This document shows positions 1-8,631 of a DNA stretch of 50,646 bases, in pieces. A program made the translations under genes and the position numbers. The notes below the pieces were generated by a model that worked only from the letters and a program-made list of their open reading frames with translations, was not told where the DNA came from and made no database searches. Position 1 is the stretch's first letter. Every line of letters starts with the position of its first letter. The DNA comes from JAMQPK01 sp035937795. GTDB taxonomy: Bacteria; Acidobacteriota; Vicinamibacteria; Vicinamibacterales; JAMQPK01. The stretch covers positions 1-50,646 of the forward strand of contig DASZHO010000192.1 in assembly GCA_035937795.1 (NCBI GenBank), in the 5' to 3' direction.

Positions 1-1559
1 AGGTCGGGTCCACTTACATGAACATGTGGACCGGAACGAACACGCCCGTGGGACTTCACGGCAACTATCAGCTCGTCTTCCAGACGGTGGGCGGAGTGCC
101 CGGGACGCCGGTCCAGATCAGGCTGTACAACTACCCGATTACCGAGAACCGCGAAAACCTGCTCGACGGGGGATTCTACGGGCAGGATACCTGGCGCGCG
201 GGCGACCGCGTGACGCTGAACGTCGGGATGCGGATCGATCAATTTGCGACCTCGATCCCGGCGCAGAACAAGCCGGGTGACCAGTTCGGGCCCCCGTGGG
301 TGCCGGGGACGACCGGCAACGCCAACATCTACACCGGCGCCGCGCAGAGCTTCCCGAAGGTGAATACCGGTTCGTGGTGGGCGTTCGCGCCGCGCGTCGG
401 AGCGAACTGGGACGCGCTGGGCAACGGCAAGACCGTCATCAAAGGGAGCTTCGGGAAGTACAACTGGACACCCGGCGACGATTTCGCCGCGCCGTTCAAC
501 CCGAACGCGACGAGCGTATCGACCTACAAGTGGACCGCGGCGAATTGCACCGAAACGCTCGCGCTGTCCGGCGGATGCGACTACGTACCTGGCACGGTCA
601 ATCTGAATCCGAACGGCCCGGATTTCCAGTCGATCCTCGGCGGCAGCAACGGTGCGACCGTCAAGCTGTCGAACAGCGTGCTCAATCCCAACTTGAAGGA
701 ACAGTACTCCTTGAACTACCAACTCTTCGTCGAGCGGGAGCTCGCGCCCGGTCTGTCGGCGCGCGTCGGGTACACCTACATTCAGAATCAAAACACGTGG
801 CTGCAGATTCCATCGCAGGTTCCGTTCAGCGGATGGAATATCCCGTATACGGTGTACGATGGCGGCCCGAAGGTCCCCTCGTGCTTCTCGACGACGCCCG
901 GGACCTGTCCGGCCGTCGGCCAGCCGATCACGATCTTCGACATGAATCCGGCGTACAAGGGCGCCGCGTTCAGCCAGACGATGTACGTCAACCGGACCGC
1001 CGGCGATCGTTACGGGACGATCGAGGCGACAGTAATCAAGCGGCCCGGCTCCGGAAAGTGGAACGTGCTGGCGAGCTATACGACGACGAAGGACCACGCC
1101 TACATCAACGCCAACAACGGCAACAACGCGGCAGCGCCGATTCAGACAAACCCGAACCAGCTGCTGTTCCCGCTCGACACCAGCAGGCCGTGGCAGGCGC
1201 GCGTGACGGGCAACTACCAGCTTCCGCTGCACTTCGATATTTCCGGAACGCTGAACGTCTACAACGGGCTGCTCGGGCAGCGCACGAGCACGTTCGTGCT
1301 GCCCAACGCCGGATCGATCACGATTCCGATGGAGCCGTACGGATCCACGAAGGGGCCGGTTCGCGGTTTGTTGAACCTGCGCTTTGCCTGGGTCCTGAAG
1401 GGACCGCACACCACGTTGAGACCCAACTTCGAGATCCTGAACGCAACCAACTCGGCGGCGCCGTGGAACCTGACCTTCACATCCGGCCCGCGCTTCGGCT
1501 ACTACAACACGATCGACACGCCTCGTATCGCGCGGTTTGGAGTCATCTATGAATTTTGA
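1..1559 (+). CDS. TonB-dependent receptor, Oar-like, C-terminal part (5' end outside window)
   Basis: The reading frame is open from base 3 to the stop at 1557-1559, so about 518 C-terminal residues of a larger gene are visible; the ATG at 18 is internal. The sequence is rich in alternating aromatic and polar residues with asparagine- and glycine-rich loops. It contains a receptor-like stretch on a gene turned DTWRAGDRVTLNVGMRID (positions 187-240) and ends in Phe (RFGVIYEF), the usual C-terminal signal of outer-membrane beta-barrels. Large receptors of this kind, with a carboxypeptidase-regulatory-like N-terminal domain, are abundant in Acidobacteriota and are thought to import oligomeric nutrients with TonB. 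The plug domain is not in the window, so the family call rests on the barrel and on resemblance to the complete receptor at 3456-6392. Confidence 0.85.
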   Translation, partial: VGSTYMNMWTGTNTPVGLHGNYQLVFQTVGGVPGTPVQIRLYNYPITENRENLLDGGFYGQDTWRAGDRVTLNVGMRIDQFATSIPAQNKPGDQFGPPWVPGTTGNANIYTGAAQSFPKVNTGSWWAFAPRVGANWDALGNGKTVIKGSFGKYNWTPGDDFAAPFNPNATSVSTYKWTAANCTETLALSGGCDYVPGTVNLNPNGPDFQSILGGSNGATVKLSNSVLNPNLKEQYSLNYQLFVERELAPGLSARVGYTYIQNQNTWLQIPSQVPFSGWNIPYTVYDGGPKVPSCFSTTPGTCPAVGQPITIFDMNPAYKGAAFSQTMYVNRTAGDRYGTIEATVIKRPGSGKWNVLASYTTTKDHAYINANNGNNAAAPIQTNPNQLLFPLDTSRPWQARVTGNYQLPLHFDISGTLNVYNGLLGQRTSTFVLPNAGSITIPMEPYGSTKGPVRGLLNLRFAWVLKGPHTTLRPNFEILNATNSAAPWNLTFTSGPRFGYYNTIDTPRIARFGVIYEF

Positions 1560-1627
1560 TTGAGGGTGTGCCGTACGACACAGACGGTTCATGAGCAGAT
1601 CTCCTACAGTGCGTCAGGAGAATGTTT

Positions 1628-2218
1628 ATGAATGCTCGACGACTGTTGACCGTGACGGCTGCGCTCGCGCTGACGTCGGCCGCTCTGTTCGCTCAAAGCG
1701 TTTCGGCGCCCCTTAACAAGAAGGTTCCCAAGCCTTTGCAGGCGCGATTCGTGACGGGCGATCCTGAATGGCGCGAGCTACCAGTTCGCGCGGACTTCCA
1801 AAGCCAGTACGACCGGGTCTGGCAGACCTCTGTGGATACGATCCTGGAACACAACTTCGACATCGCAACGATGGATAAGGACTCAGGGTATTTCCGGACG
1901 ATCCAGAACGAAAGGATCGTCAAGATGGACACGAACTGGTACTACAAAGTCCAGATCAGCGTGAAGCTCGTCTCGACCCCAGGCGATCCACGGACGAATC
2001 CGCCTACGCTTGCGACAGTCGGGAAAGTCCGTCTTCAGGTCGCCGGCGAAGTGACGAACCTCGACGGCAAGGGCATCGTCAAAGCCGATTTCCTCGGATA
2101 CGACCAAGTCCTGCTCCAGAGCCTGTTCCAGGATCTTCAGGCGAAACTTGGCAGCACAGTGGGATCGGGTTCTGGTTCGGGATCTTCTTCTCCTCTGGGC
2201 GGGACACGATCAAAGTAG
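1628..2218 (+). CDS. Secreted hypothetical protein with Gly/Ser tail
   Basis: I do not recognise a named family. The product is about 196 residues with a clear signal peptide (MNARRLLTVTAALALTSAALFAQS). A mixed alpha/beta body follows, including WQTSVDTILEHNFDIATMD and YYKVQISVKLVS. The tail is a low-complexity Gly/Ser stretch near residues 175-190. The start at 1628 is preferred over the in-frame ATG at 1622 because AGGAG at 1616-1620 lies 7 bases before 1628 but only 1 base before 1622. It follows the receptor gene by about 60 bases in the same direction and may be cotranscribed. The body vaguely recalls small outer-membrane-associated lipoproteins such as BamC, but it has no lipobox, so this is only a suggestion. 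Confidence 0.7.
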   Translation: MNARRLLTVTAALALTSAALFAQSVSAPLNKKVPKPLQARFVTGDPEWRELPVRADFQSQYDRVWQTSVDTILEHNFDIATMDKDSGYFRTIQNERIVKMDTNWYYKVQISVKLVSTPGDPRTNPPTLATVGKVRLQVAGEVTNLDGKGIVKADFLGYDQVLLQSLFQDLQAKLGSTVGSGSGSGSSSPLGGTRSK

Positions 2219-2219
2219 G

Positions 2220-2261
2220 CTCAAGAGTCGAACGATAGTTCGCCCGCGATCATTGCTTGAG
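2220..2261. terminator. Nested inverted repeat between convergent genes
   Basis: CTCAAG (2220-2225) pairs with CTTGAG (2256-2261). Inside it CGAAC-GATA-GTTCG (2229-2242) forms a tetraloop hairpin. The element overlaps the stop of the minus-strand acetamidase gene and follows the plus-strand secreted protein stop by one base. There is no U-tract, so it may be a 3'-end stabiliser or weak bidirectional terminator. Confidence 0.35.
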
Positions 2262-3434
2262 AAATAGAGCCTTTGGAATGGTTCCCACGACGACCTGCGT
2301 ACCGTCGACGACTTCCGCGATCCGGAAGTCGATCGCGATACTGCAGAGCGACAGGGCCTTGGCGGAGCTGAGTCCCTTTTCATCAACGAGAAAATCGACG
2401 GTCTCCAGGACCGCCTTCCGCACGGCCCGATTCAGATCGGTGTCGATGCCCATTAGAAAGTACTGCGTGCCGTTCTCGGCGCGAGGCCCCGTGAGTCTCT
2501 TGCCCTTCAAGATCGTGAAACGAAAGACACCTGTCAGTGACTGCTCGAGCGCGTTGCCGCTCACCTCGCCGTCCCCTTGAACGCCGTGGGGGTCGCCCAC
2601 GTAAAAGAGCGCACCTGGATGGAACACCGGGAGGTACAGGGTGCTACCGGCCTTGAGCTCGCGAAAATCCATGTTTCCGCCGTACGGCCCCGGCGGCCCG
2701 GAGCTCTGAATGCCCTCGACCCTGACGCCGGGCTGCCCGACTGCCGGATGCTCGGGAGCTACGGCCATCGTCCCCATGAATGGACCCATGGGAACCTGAA
2801 TCGTGTCAGAGAAGAACGCAACCGGGCGTCCGTTGGCCATCCCCGTTCGAATGAGGTGAATCGTGCCCGGTGGGATCTCCGGTACCGGATCGCCGGGCGC
2901 CGCGCCATAGTTCGGCGCGAACGCGCCGGTGGTTGAGCTCGTCGCATTGATGCCATACGGCACTCTGGTGGTCAGCTCCACCATCTCGACCGCCAGCGTG
3001 TCACCGGGTGCCGCGCCCTCCACGTAAATGGGACCCGTCAGAATATGTCCCCCTCCGCCGCCGGGTCCGTCCTGCGAACGAGCGGCCCTGGCTGCTGCCC
3101 ACACGTCTCGCACGTCCTGCAGGATCTCTTCGGGCTTGACGCCGCGGGCGCCCAGGAAGGTCACCGGATCTTCCTGCTGGCTCGTACCCCGGTGCGACAG
3201 CGTGTCGATTCGTATCGCTTCCCCCGAGCGTACCCTGGCGACCGGTTTACGATCGATCGGGAACACTCCGAAAACGACGTTCTCCGGCGTTGAGCGAACG
3301 TGTGTCTCCGGTGTCGCTGCCGTGCCTTCCGTACTCACTCCGGCGCCAGACTGTGCGCCGAGCCAGACGCACGCGGCAATCAGGGCGAGAAGCACGGCGC
3401 CGGCGCTGCGCGTTTTTCTGAAAGCGGCTGTCAT
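2250..3434 (-). CDS. Secreted acetamidase/formamidase family protein
   Basis: The 394-residue product has an N-terminal signal peptide (hydrophobic stretch AGAVLLALIAACVWLGAQ), so it is predicted to be exported. The body matches the FmdA/AmdA family: GPIYVEGAAPGDTLAVEMVEL, a late PHGVQGDGEVSGNALE segment and a C-terminal DFLVDEKGLSSAKAL segment are typical. Family members hydrolyse formamide, acetamide or similar short amides to ammonia and the acid; cytoplasmic homologues are better studied than exported ones. The start is supported by GGAG five bases upstream of the ATG. The gene lies 21 bases after the receptor gene at 3456-6392 in the same direction, so the pair may work on the same substrate. 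The true substrate is unknown. Confidence 0.85.
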   Translation of the reverse strand: MTAAFRKTRSAGAVLLALIAACVWLGAQSGAGVSTEGTAATPETHVRSTPENVVFGVFPIDRKPVARVRSGEAIRIDTLSHRGTSQQEDPVTFLGARGVKPEEILQDVRDVWAAARAARSQDGPGGGGGHILTGPIYVEGAAPGDTLAVEMVELTTRVPYGINATSSTTGAFAPNYGAAPGDPVPEIPPGTIHLIRTGMANGRPVAFFSDTIQVPMGPFMGTMAVAPEHPAVGQPGVRVEGIQSSGPPGPYGGNMDFRELKAGSTLYLPVFHPGALFYVGDPHGVQGDGEVSGNALEQSLTGVFRFTILKGKRLTGPRAENGTQYFLMGIDTDLNRAVRKAVLETVDFLVDEKGLSSAKALSLCSIAIDFRIAEVVDGTQVVVGTIPKALFLKQ

Positions 3435-3455
3435 GGCTGCTCCAATCAGAACGAC

Positions 3456-6392
3456 TCAGAACGACAGTCGAAACGCGAGCTGCCCTTCGCGCGGAACGTA
3501 CGCGTTCGCGGTGTTTTGCACGGGCTGTCCAAAGACGGCGGTCACGGCGGCGTTGGTCGGACTCAAGGATGTGTTGTAGCTCCCGTAGTTGGCGTGGTTG
3601 AACACGTTGTACACCTCGGCAATCAGCGAGCCCTTCAGCCTCCCGGCGATCGGGACGTCCTTGGTTATCCGCAGATCCGTTTTGTATAGCGGCAGACCCG
3701 TGAGCGCGTTGCGCGGTATAACGGTGCCGGAGGCGATCGTCGACGGCCCGTCGAACCGACCGGCAACGGCGGCAGGTATGACAATAGCGGGCGCCGGCGC
3801 GCCGGACGGCAACAAGTTCAGCCGGTTACTCCCGGGCTTCCCGTACGGGGTCGTCGCGATGGTTGCGCCGTAGCGCGCGCCCGAACCGTAGAAGTCCGAG
3901 ACGCTGACGTTGAAGCCCCAGGGCAACTGATAGATCAGCCACGCGCGTACCGTATTGCGCTGGAAATCCGACGAGGTGGCGTACTCTCCGGCCAGGTAGT
4001 TGAACTGATTGTTCGCGCCCGGCGACGAAATTCCGAGCGATCCATCGTCGTGCATGGCCAACATCAGCGTGTAGGTCATGCCTGCCTGAAAAGACCTCTT
4101 GAAGCGCCTCGTCGCACTGGTCGAGATTTCGCTCTGATCGGCGCGGCCGTTGCTGGTGTAGTAGATGATCTGGCCGTATGCCGGATTCGGCACGCCGAGG
4201 GACGGATTGGCGCTGTAACCGGTCGTGGGATTGTAGAAGAGATTCGGATTGTAGCTGCGGGGCGCGCGGTACTCGTTGTAGTGAGTGAAGTCGACATCGA
4301 CCGAGGTGACATCGTCCAGTTGCTTCTGGAAGCCGATGCTGCTCTGCCAGGTGTAGGGATTCCGAAAGGCCGGACTGATGATTCGCGGCGACTGCGCCGG
4401 CAACGGCGTCGTGCCCCCAAAGATCGCCGATCCGGTCACACCGCAAGTCGGATTGGTGATGAACAACGATCCGTCCGGACACAGACCGCTCGCCGACGGC
4501 ATGAAAGTTCCCGTGATGGTCTCGCTGAAGACCTGCTGGCTGTATGAAAGGTTCGAGTACGGCGTACTGAAGTAGAGGCCGCTTCCGCCGCGGATGACGA
4601 ACGACGGGGCCGCCTGGTAGGCGAAACCTCCTCGCGGCGCGAAATCGCGGTGATCATGGATTCCCGTCTTGTATCCGAAATCGCCCGACTGGACGCCATT
4701 GTTGATGGCAATCGTGGTCACCGGCACATTGGGCGGCGAGAACACTCCGAAATCATCGTCCCAGCGGACGCCGTAGTTGACGCTCAACTTGTCGAGACGC
4801 CAGTTGTCGCTGAACCACAACGCGGCTTCCGGCCGCGGCACGTTGATCCGCCATCCGGACTGGTTGAAGTTCTGATTGTAGAAAAGCACGTACGGATTCA
4901 ACGCCGCGAGATCCCACGTCGACGGAGCGAGGGCGTTGCCGGCCGGGAGCAATGCCGGCAGGTTCGACGGGATCGACGACATGTTGAACCGGCCCGCCTC
5001 CAGGATGCCCCAGCGGCCCGTGTGGGCGACGTGGAGATATTCGCCGCCGACTTTCACGTCGTGCGTATTCCGGTGCCAGGTCAGGTCGTAGCGTGATTCG
5101 AACTCTCGTTGCCACTCGATGCTCGGCAGATTGTAGGGGGCGCCGATGGTCAGACCGGGAAAATCGAATTCCGGCGTACCGGCCACGCTTCCCAGCGCCG
5201 TCTGACCGAAGTAGAAGTCGTCATATCCAAACTTCACCTGCTGCACGGCGTTGTTGCTGATGACTTTCGACCAGGTGCCATGAATGTTGGTTGCGTACTT
5301 GGTCAGCGCGTTTGCGACCGACGGATAGCTTCCTCCGCCGAGACTGAACGGATTGTCCGAATCCCAGCGCGAGCCGCGCACCGACAGCTGATCCTTGGGC
5401 GACAGGGCCGCGTCTACGCGTCCCAGCAAGCTCTTCTGGGTCGTATGCGTCGGAAACGTGAACGTCTGACCACCCAGCCCTACGGGCGTCGTGAAGATCG
5501 TGGAGGGATTGCGCTCGTACTCGTACGACGCGAAGTAGTGCAGCTTGTCCTTGACGACCGGACCGCCGAGCGTGCCTCCCATCTGCTGGTCGGAAAACGG
5601 CAATACCGTATGCGACACCGGGTCCGGGGAGTTGAACGCATTGTTGCGAAAGAACCCGTAGAAGCTCCCCATCGGGGTATTTGTTCCAGCTTTCGAGATC
5701 GCGTTGACCTGAATGCCCGCCGAACGGCCCTGGGTGATATCGAAATTATTGGTAGCGATCTGAAACTCCGCGATCGAATCGCGGCTGAAGGCCGGCTGAC
5801 CGAAACCCGAGCTGGCGAGCTTCTGCGAGATCTGCTGGCCGTCGAGGTTCAGCTGGAAAAAATCGTCATTGCTCACGCCGGGCTGAACCGTCACGCTGTT
5901 GGCCGTGATGCCCTTGACCATCATCGACAGCTCCATCCAGTTGCGCCCTTGTATCGGCAACTGGTCCATCTGCCGGCGATCGACGTTACCGCCCACGACG
6001 GACGTCGTCACGTCGATGAGCGGCGCCTCGCCGGTAACGGTCACCTGCTCGCCGACCGACGCGACTCGCAAGAGGAACGGCACGGCACCGTTCTGAGCGA
6101 CCAGCAGTTCCACCGACGGCACCACGACCGTGGTGAAGCCGGCGAGCTCGGCCTGCATCTTGTATTTTCCTGGCGGGAGCTTGGGCAGCCGATACTCGCC
6201 GCGTTCGTCCGTGACGACCACGGTCACGCTGCCCGTTTCGAGGTTGGTTGCCGTCACCGTCACGCCCGGGAGAACGGCCTTCGTCTCGTCGGTCGCCGTG
6301 CCAACAAGGTTGGCCTCCTGAGCGAACGCGGAAGCTATGCTCAGGAAATAGATCGCCAGTACACCGCCGAGGAACCGGCAACTCACGCGCAT
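3456..6392 (-). CDS. TonB-dependent receptor, Oar-like, with carboxypeptidase-regulatory-like domain
   Basis: The product is about 978 residues. The start at 6392 is chosen because AAGGGG precedes it and a signal peptide follows at once (MRVSCRFLGGVLAIYFLSIASAFAQE); a longer open frame reaches 6485 but lacks such features. After the signal comes a carboxypeptidase-regulatory-like Ig-type domain (about residues 25-105, with GTATDETKAVLPGVTVTATN and DERGEYRLPKLPPGKYK). Then come a plug (VTVTGEAPLID, LPIQGRNWMELSMM) and a long barrel ending in Phe (EGQLAFRLSF). This is the Oar-type outer-membrane receptor architecture, probably energised by TonB for uptake of large or polymeric nutrients. It precedes the secreted amidase-like gene in the same direction. 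The substrate cannot be told from sequence. Confidence 0.9.
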   Translation of the reverse strand: MRVSCRFLGGVLAIYFLSIASAFAQEANLVGTATDETKAVLPGVTVTATNLETGSVTVVVTDERGEYRLPKLPPGKYKMQAELAGFTTVVVPSVELLVAQNGAVPFLLRVASVGEQVTVTGEAPLIDVTTSVVGGNVDRRQMDQLPIQGRNWMELSMMVKGITANSVTVQPGVSNDDFFQLNLDGQQISQKLASSGFGQPAFSRDSIAEFQIATNNFDITQGRSAGIQVNAISKAGTNTPMGSFYGFFRNNAFNSPDPVSHTVLPFSDQQMGGTLGGPVVKDKLHYFASYEYERNPSTIFTTPVGLGGQTFTFPTHTTQKSLLGRVDAALSPKDQLSVRGSRWDSDNPFSLGGGSYPSVANALTKYATNIHGTWSKVISNNAVQQVKFGYDDFYFGQTALGSVAGTPEFDFPGLTIGAPYNLPSIEWQREFESRYDLTWHRNTHDVKVGGEYLHVAHTGRWGILEAGRFNMSSIPSNLPALLPAGNALAPSTWDLAALNPYVLFYNQNFNQSGWRINVPRPEAALWFSDNWRLDKLSVNYGVRWDDDFGVFSPPNVPVTTIAINNGVQSGDFGYKTGIHDHRDFAPRGGFAYQAAPSFVIRGGSGLYFSTPYSNLSYSQQVFSETITGTFMPSASGLCPDGSLFITNPTCGVTGSAIFGGTTPLPAQSPRIISPAFRNPYTWQSSIGFQKQLDDVTSVDVDFTHYNEYRAPRSYNPNLFYNPTTGYSANPSLGVPNPAYGQIIYYTSNGRADQSEISTSATRRFKRSFQAGMTYTLMLAMHDDGSLGISSPGANNQFNYLAGEYATSSDFQRNTVRAWLIYQLPWGFNVSVSDFYGSGARYGATIATTPYGKPGSNRLNLLPSGAPAPAIVIPAAVAGRFDGPSTIASGTVIPRNALTGLPLYKTDLRITKDVPIAGRLKGSLIAEVYNVFNHANYGSYNTSLSPTNAAVTAVFGQPVQNTANAYVPREGQLAFRLSF

Positions 6393-6451
6393 AGTCCATC
6401 CCCTTTTCTTCGATCGACGCGGCCGAAGCACGAGCAGAGAATTCAGAGAAG

Positions 6452-6470
6452 CCGCTGAAATCGTCAGCGG
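6452..6470 (-). promoter_or_regulatory. Perfect 7-bp inverted repeat upstream of the receptor gene
   Basis: CCGCTGA (6452-6458) and TCAGCGG (6464-6470) are exact inverted copies around a 5-base centre, 60-78 bases upstream of the receptor start codon at 6392. It could be an operator or a leader hairpin. No clear -35/-10 pair was found beside it. Confidence 0.35.
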
Positions 6471-6485
6471 TTGTGCAAGACACAT

Positions 6486-6847
6486 TCCGCGGGCGCGGAA
6501 TCGTGGACGAAGCTCGGAAACGGCAGGAAAATCGCGGAATTGCGATTATCGGGTCAGCGGCGGCACTCCGGACGAGGCGTTGAAATCGACAGGATTGGCA
6601 GGACTAGAAGCGGCACATGAACATTCATGTCGATCGCGTCAGATGCCTTGCTTCACAAAGGAGCCGCTGCTGGTCATTCGTTGGTTGGGCTGACAGGAAG
6701 CAACGAACCACAACGATCACAACGACGATGGAAGCCATCGATCAGGGGTGCCGCCGGTGATCGATCGTGTTCTCCTGGCGCTGAGCCATGAAGCGCTACA
6801 CACCGGCTCGGGCAGTAATCTCGTAGGAGGAACGCGCAGCGGCCGCA
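6486..6847. other. Intergenic region, left edge of accessory island
   Basis: About 360 bases (450 counting from the receptor start) without a convincing gene. Short frames exist on both strands, but none has a ribosome-binding site with a family match. A GTTGGGC heptamer at 6684-6690 fits the attC right-core pattern GTTRRRY but has no matching left core within 150 bases. Confidence 0.4.
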
Positions 6848-6915
6848 GGCTAACATCCGCTGGAACCGACGGCACATTGACTATTGCGCGCCGCGGTTCA
6901 GCGCTAACGTCAGGT
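6848..6915 (+). other. Degenerate attC-like site (integron cassette recombination site)
   Basis: The left core GGCTAAC (6848-6854) and right core GTCAGGT (6909-6915) each depart by one base from the attC consensus RYYYAAC / GTTRRRY. The inner arms CGCTGGAACCGACGG and CCGCGGTTCAGCG are complementary apart from extrahelical bases, which is the signature of a folded attC. The spacing of 68 bases fits. It lies about 150 bases before the lipoprotein gene and closely resembles the better site at 9572-9638. Confidence 0.5.
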
Positions 6916-6919
6916 CTCG

Positions 6920-6950
6920 GATTCACCAACGAGACGATTCACCAACGAGA
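6920..6950 (+). repeat. Exact 15-base tandem repeat, two copies
   Basis: GATTCACCAACGAGA occurs at 6920-6934 and again at 6936-6950, one base apart, immediately after the right core of the attC-like site. It may be a replication-slippage product or a duplicated binding site. Confidence 0.8.
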
Positions 6951-7066
6951 TTTGACGCCGAGAACGCGAGGTGCGAACCTGATTCCTATGAACGCCGCGG
7001 CTCATCGCCAATGCGTTCGGCCGATTGAGAAACGGAACGTGTCCTGTGCGCAAGACTAAAGATGTG

Positions 7067-7636
7067 ATGAAGAGGCATATGCTGGCTGCCGGCTGCATCG
7101 CTATTGCCGGCTGTGCCGCCGCCAGCAGACCTGATGGAGTTGATTTGAACCCCATCACGTCGCTTCGGTTCAACGCTGGTCCCGATTTCCTGGCCCGAAT
7201 TCAGCGGCAGCTTGGCGGCGCTGCAGCCGATTGGTCAAAGAACGGAGTTGGCTACCTGGTGTACCGGCTCCCGAACCCTGATCCGGACTCTCAGGTCTTT
7301 CGGTCGGTGAATGTATTCCGCGAAGACAGCGCAACGAAAGCGCACGGGATCTGTGTGGACCAACGCGAGCAGTTTACAGACAGGGATTGGAAGCTCTACC
7401 TCGAAAAGGGGAAGGCGCCTGAGATGTGGTTCATCAGCTATGAGGGAGTGCGTTTCGATACCAATCATGGGATCCCGATGGGGCTGAACACCAGCCCCGA
7501 CATCATCATCGGGATCTTGAAACAGAATGTATTCATCGTCATTGGCTACACCTCCCCGAACGGTTCGGACTACATTCAAACGATTAACGGCGATGTCGCG
7601 TATGTCGCCGAACTTTTGGCCAAGGCGGGGTCTTAG
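7067..7636 (+). CDS. Small lipoprotein, hypothetical
   Basis: The product is about 189 residues. It starts with a lipoprotein signal (MKRHMLAAGCIAIAGCAAAS) with lipobox IAGC, so it is predicted to be lipid-anchored. The mature part has WFISYEGVRFDTNHGIPMGLNTSP and a hydrophobic C-terminal segment NVFIVIGYTSP; no known family is recognised. The start at 7067 is chosen because the signal sequence begins there; an in-frame ATG at 7025 would add a charged 14-residue leader. It follows the degenerate attC and tandem repeat and lies in the region that carries cassette-like genes, so it may itself be a cassette gene. Confidence 0.65.
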   Translation: MKRHMLAAGCIAIAGCAAASRPDGVDLNPITSLRFNAGPDFLARIQRQLGGAAADWSKNGVGYLVYRLPNPDPDSQVFRSVNVFREDSATKAHGICVDQREQFTDRDWKLYLEKGKAPEMWFISYEGVRFDTNHGIPMGLNTSPDIIIGILKQNVFIVIGYTSPNGSDYIQTINGDVAYVAELLAKAGS

Positions 7637-7679
7637 GTGTGGACGGCCCAACCACGCGGCCGCTGGATGACATAGCCGA

Positions 7680-7835
7680 CTAGAGACTCCATTGCTCCAG
7701 ACCCTGATCATCATCCATAATTAGCCCAACCAGCGTGCCTCGTACCGCTACGCCAGCAGGAGAGAACTGATCCAGCGACATCGCAAACATAACAAACAAC
7801 TCAGGCCCCACGACCAACGCAAAGTTCAGGTTCAT
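7680..7835 (-). CDS. Possible small protein, hypothetical
   Basis: A 51-residue frame on the minus strand begins at ATG 7835 with GAGGG a few bases upstream. The composition looks protein-like: a hydrophobic N-terminal half (NFALVVGPELFVMFAMSLDQ) and an acidic tail (DDDQGLEQWSL). No family is recognised. In its own orientation the stop is followed by a GTTGGGC heptamer (7652-7646), which fits an attC right core, but no left core is found. It is opposite in direction to the neighbouring cassette-like genes. It could equally be a chance frame. Confidence 0.3.
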   Translation of the reverse strand: MNLNFALVVGPELFVMFAMSLDQFSPAGVAVRGTLVGLIMDDDQGLEQWSL

Positions 7836-7849
7836 CGTCCCTCGGTTGT

Positions 7850-8143
7850 CTGAGCCGATGGAGTCCGTCCGCGACGAAGGTACCGACGACAATTACCGGA
7901 GTGAACGGGACGCGACCGCACAATATGGACGGCATCCCGCAACAGTATTGGATCCCGTTCACACCGATCGACGACGGGGCCTACCACCCGACCTTTCAGG
8001 ATTTCCGCTTCGACGTGCGCTACAACGTCACGAAGAAGGGGGTGGTCCTGACGCCGTTCGTCGGATCCATCGTCCCGAGCCACGACTACGCGTATTTCGG
8101 CCATTCCGCGGTGGGCCGCGATCTGAAAGAGCTGCAGGTGTGA
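7850..8143 (+). pseudogene. Outer-membrane protein fragment
   Basis: An open frame from about 7850 to the TGA at 8141-8143 encodes an aromatic-rich segment with alternating beta-strand pattern (IPFTPIDDGAYHPTFQDFRFDV, then GVVLTPFVGSIVPSHDYAYF and AVGRDLKELQV). It looks like the middle of a bacterial porin-like outer-membrane protein rather than a complete protein. There is no signal peptide, no ribosome-binding site before the GTG at 7901, and no C-terminal strand ending in Phe. I read it as a remnant left by deletion or cassette rearrangement. I cannot name the parent family with confidence. Confidence 0.45.
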
Positions 8144-8448
8144 AGACTGCCGCCGCCTTTCATTAAGGATTTGAAGTGCGTTTCGCGCGTCCGAGGCCTC
8201 CTTCCGGCCCGACGAGGGATAAATGACGGCGAGTGGGAATCTTGGCATCTCAGCGATGTCGCAACGAACGCTGATTCACCCGAATGCGTCAGAGGCGACA
8301 GCGCTGCCGAAGGCTTACATACCGGCCGTTGAGGCTACCTCGCGTCGTGCGACAGCGTCGACGACCGCGCGCGGCTCAAGCCGCACGTTGGGCCACGCCA
8401 TCGCGGCGACATTTCGGAAACCCTGGCCCGGGGGCGTAGAATTTCGGA
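8144..8448. other. Intergenic region with possible attC right half
   Basis: About 300 bases without a supported gene. At 8365-8393 the sequence GCGCGCGGCTCAAGCCGCACGTTGGGC resembles the right half of an attC: core GTTGGGC at 8387-8393 with an inner arm before it. No left core RYYYAAC occurs within 140 bases, so it is at best half of a site. The same stretch contains the plain hairpin GCGGC-TCAA-GCCGC. Confidence 0.35.
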
Positions 8449-8631
8449 GTGACGGTTCGGTTCTACATCGATCCGGCGACGGGACAGCCCCACATCTGCG
8501 GCCACTCCGTCGTTGAGGACAAAGTAGAGGATGTCCTGGCACGACCGATGGAGGATCGCGCCGGTCGCGACGAATCACGGATTGCCCTCGGTCAAACCGA
8601 GGCGGGTCGGTACTTGCGAGTGAAGCCATGA
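8449..8631 (+). CDS. Truncated toxin-like protein (DUF4258/ParE-like N-terminal part)
   Basis: A 60-residue product from a GTG start (MTVRFYIDPATGQPHICGHSV) resembles the N-terminal two-thirds of small toxin-like proteins that pair with a downstream antitoxin. From memory, relatives continue after GRYLRV with a beta-strand and a C-terminal helix (a YVPD-type segment). Here the frame ends at once with KP and a TGA, so the catalytic C-terminus seems lost. The stop overlaps the next start as ATGA at 8628-8631. It could be an inactivated toxin, which would leave the antitoxin gene free-standing. The family assignment is from recollection. Confidence 0.5.
   Translation: MTVRFYIDPATGQPHICGHSVVEDKVEDVLARPMEDRAGRDESRIALGQTEAGRYLRVKP

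Noticed and set aside
5109..6458. A 449-residue plus-strand frame opposite the Oar-like receptor
   Set aside because: Arg/His/Gly-rich shadow of the receptor frame with no recognisable motif.
6674..6877. Cys-rich 67-residue minus-strand frame with CxxC
   Set aside because: No ribosome-binding site, atypical composition, and it overlaps another equally long frame and the attC-like site.
7637..7645. TGGACGGC resembling the 3' end of tRNA-Ala, as a possible island attachment duplicate
   Set aside because: Only about eight bases match and the flanks differ, so this is not a convincing attachment repeat.
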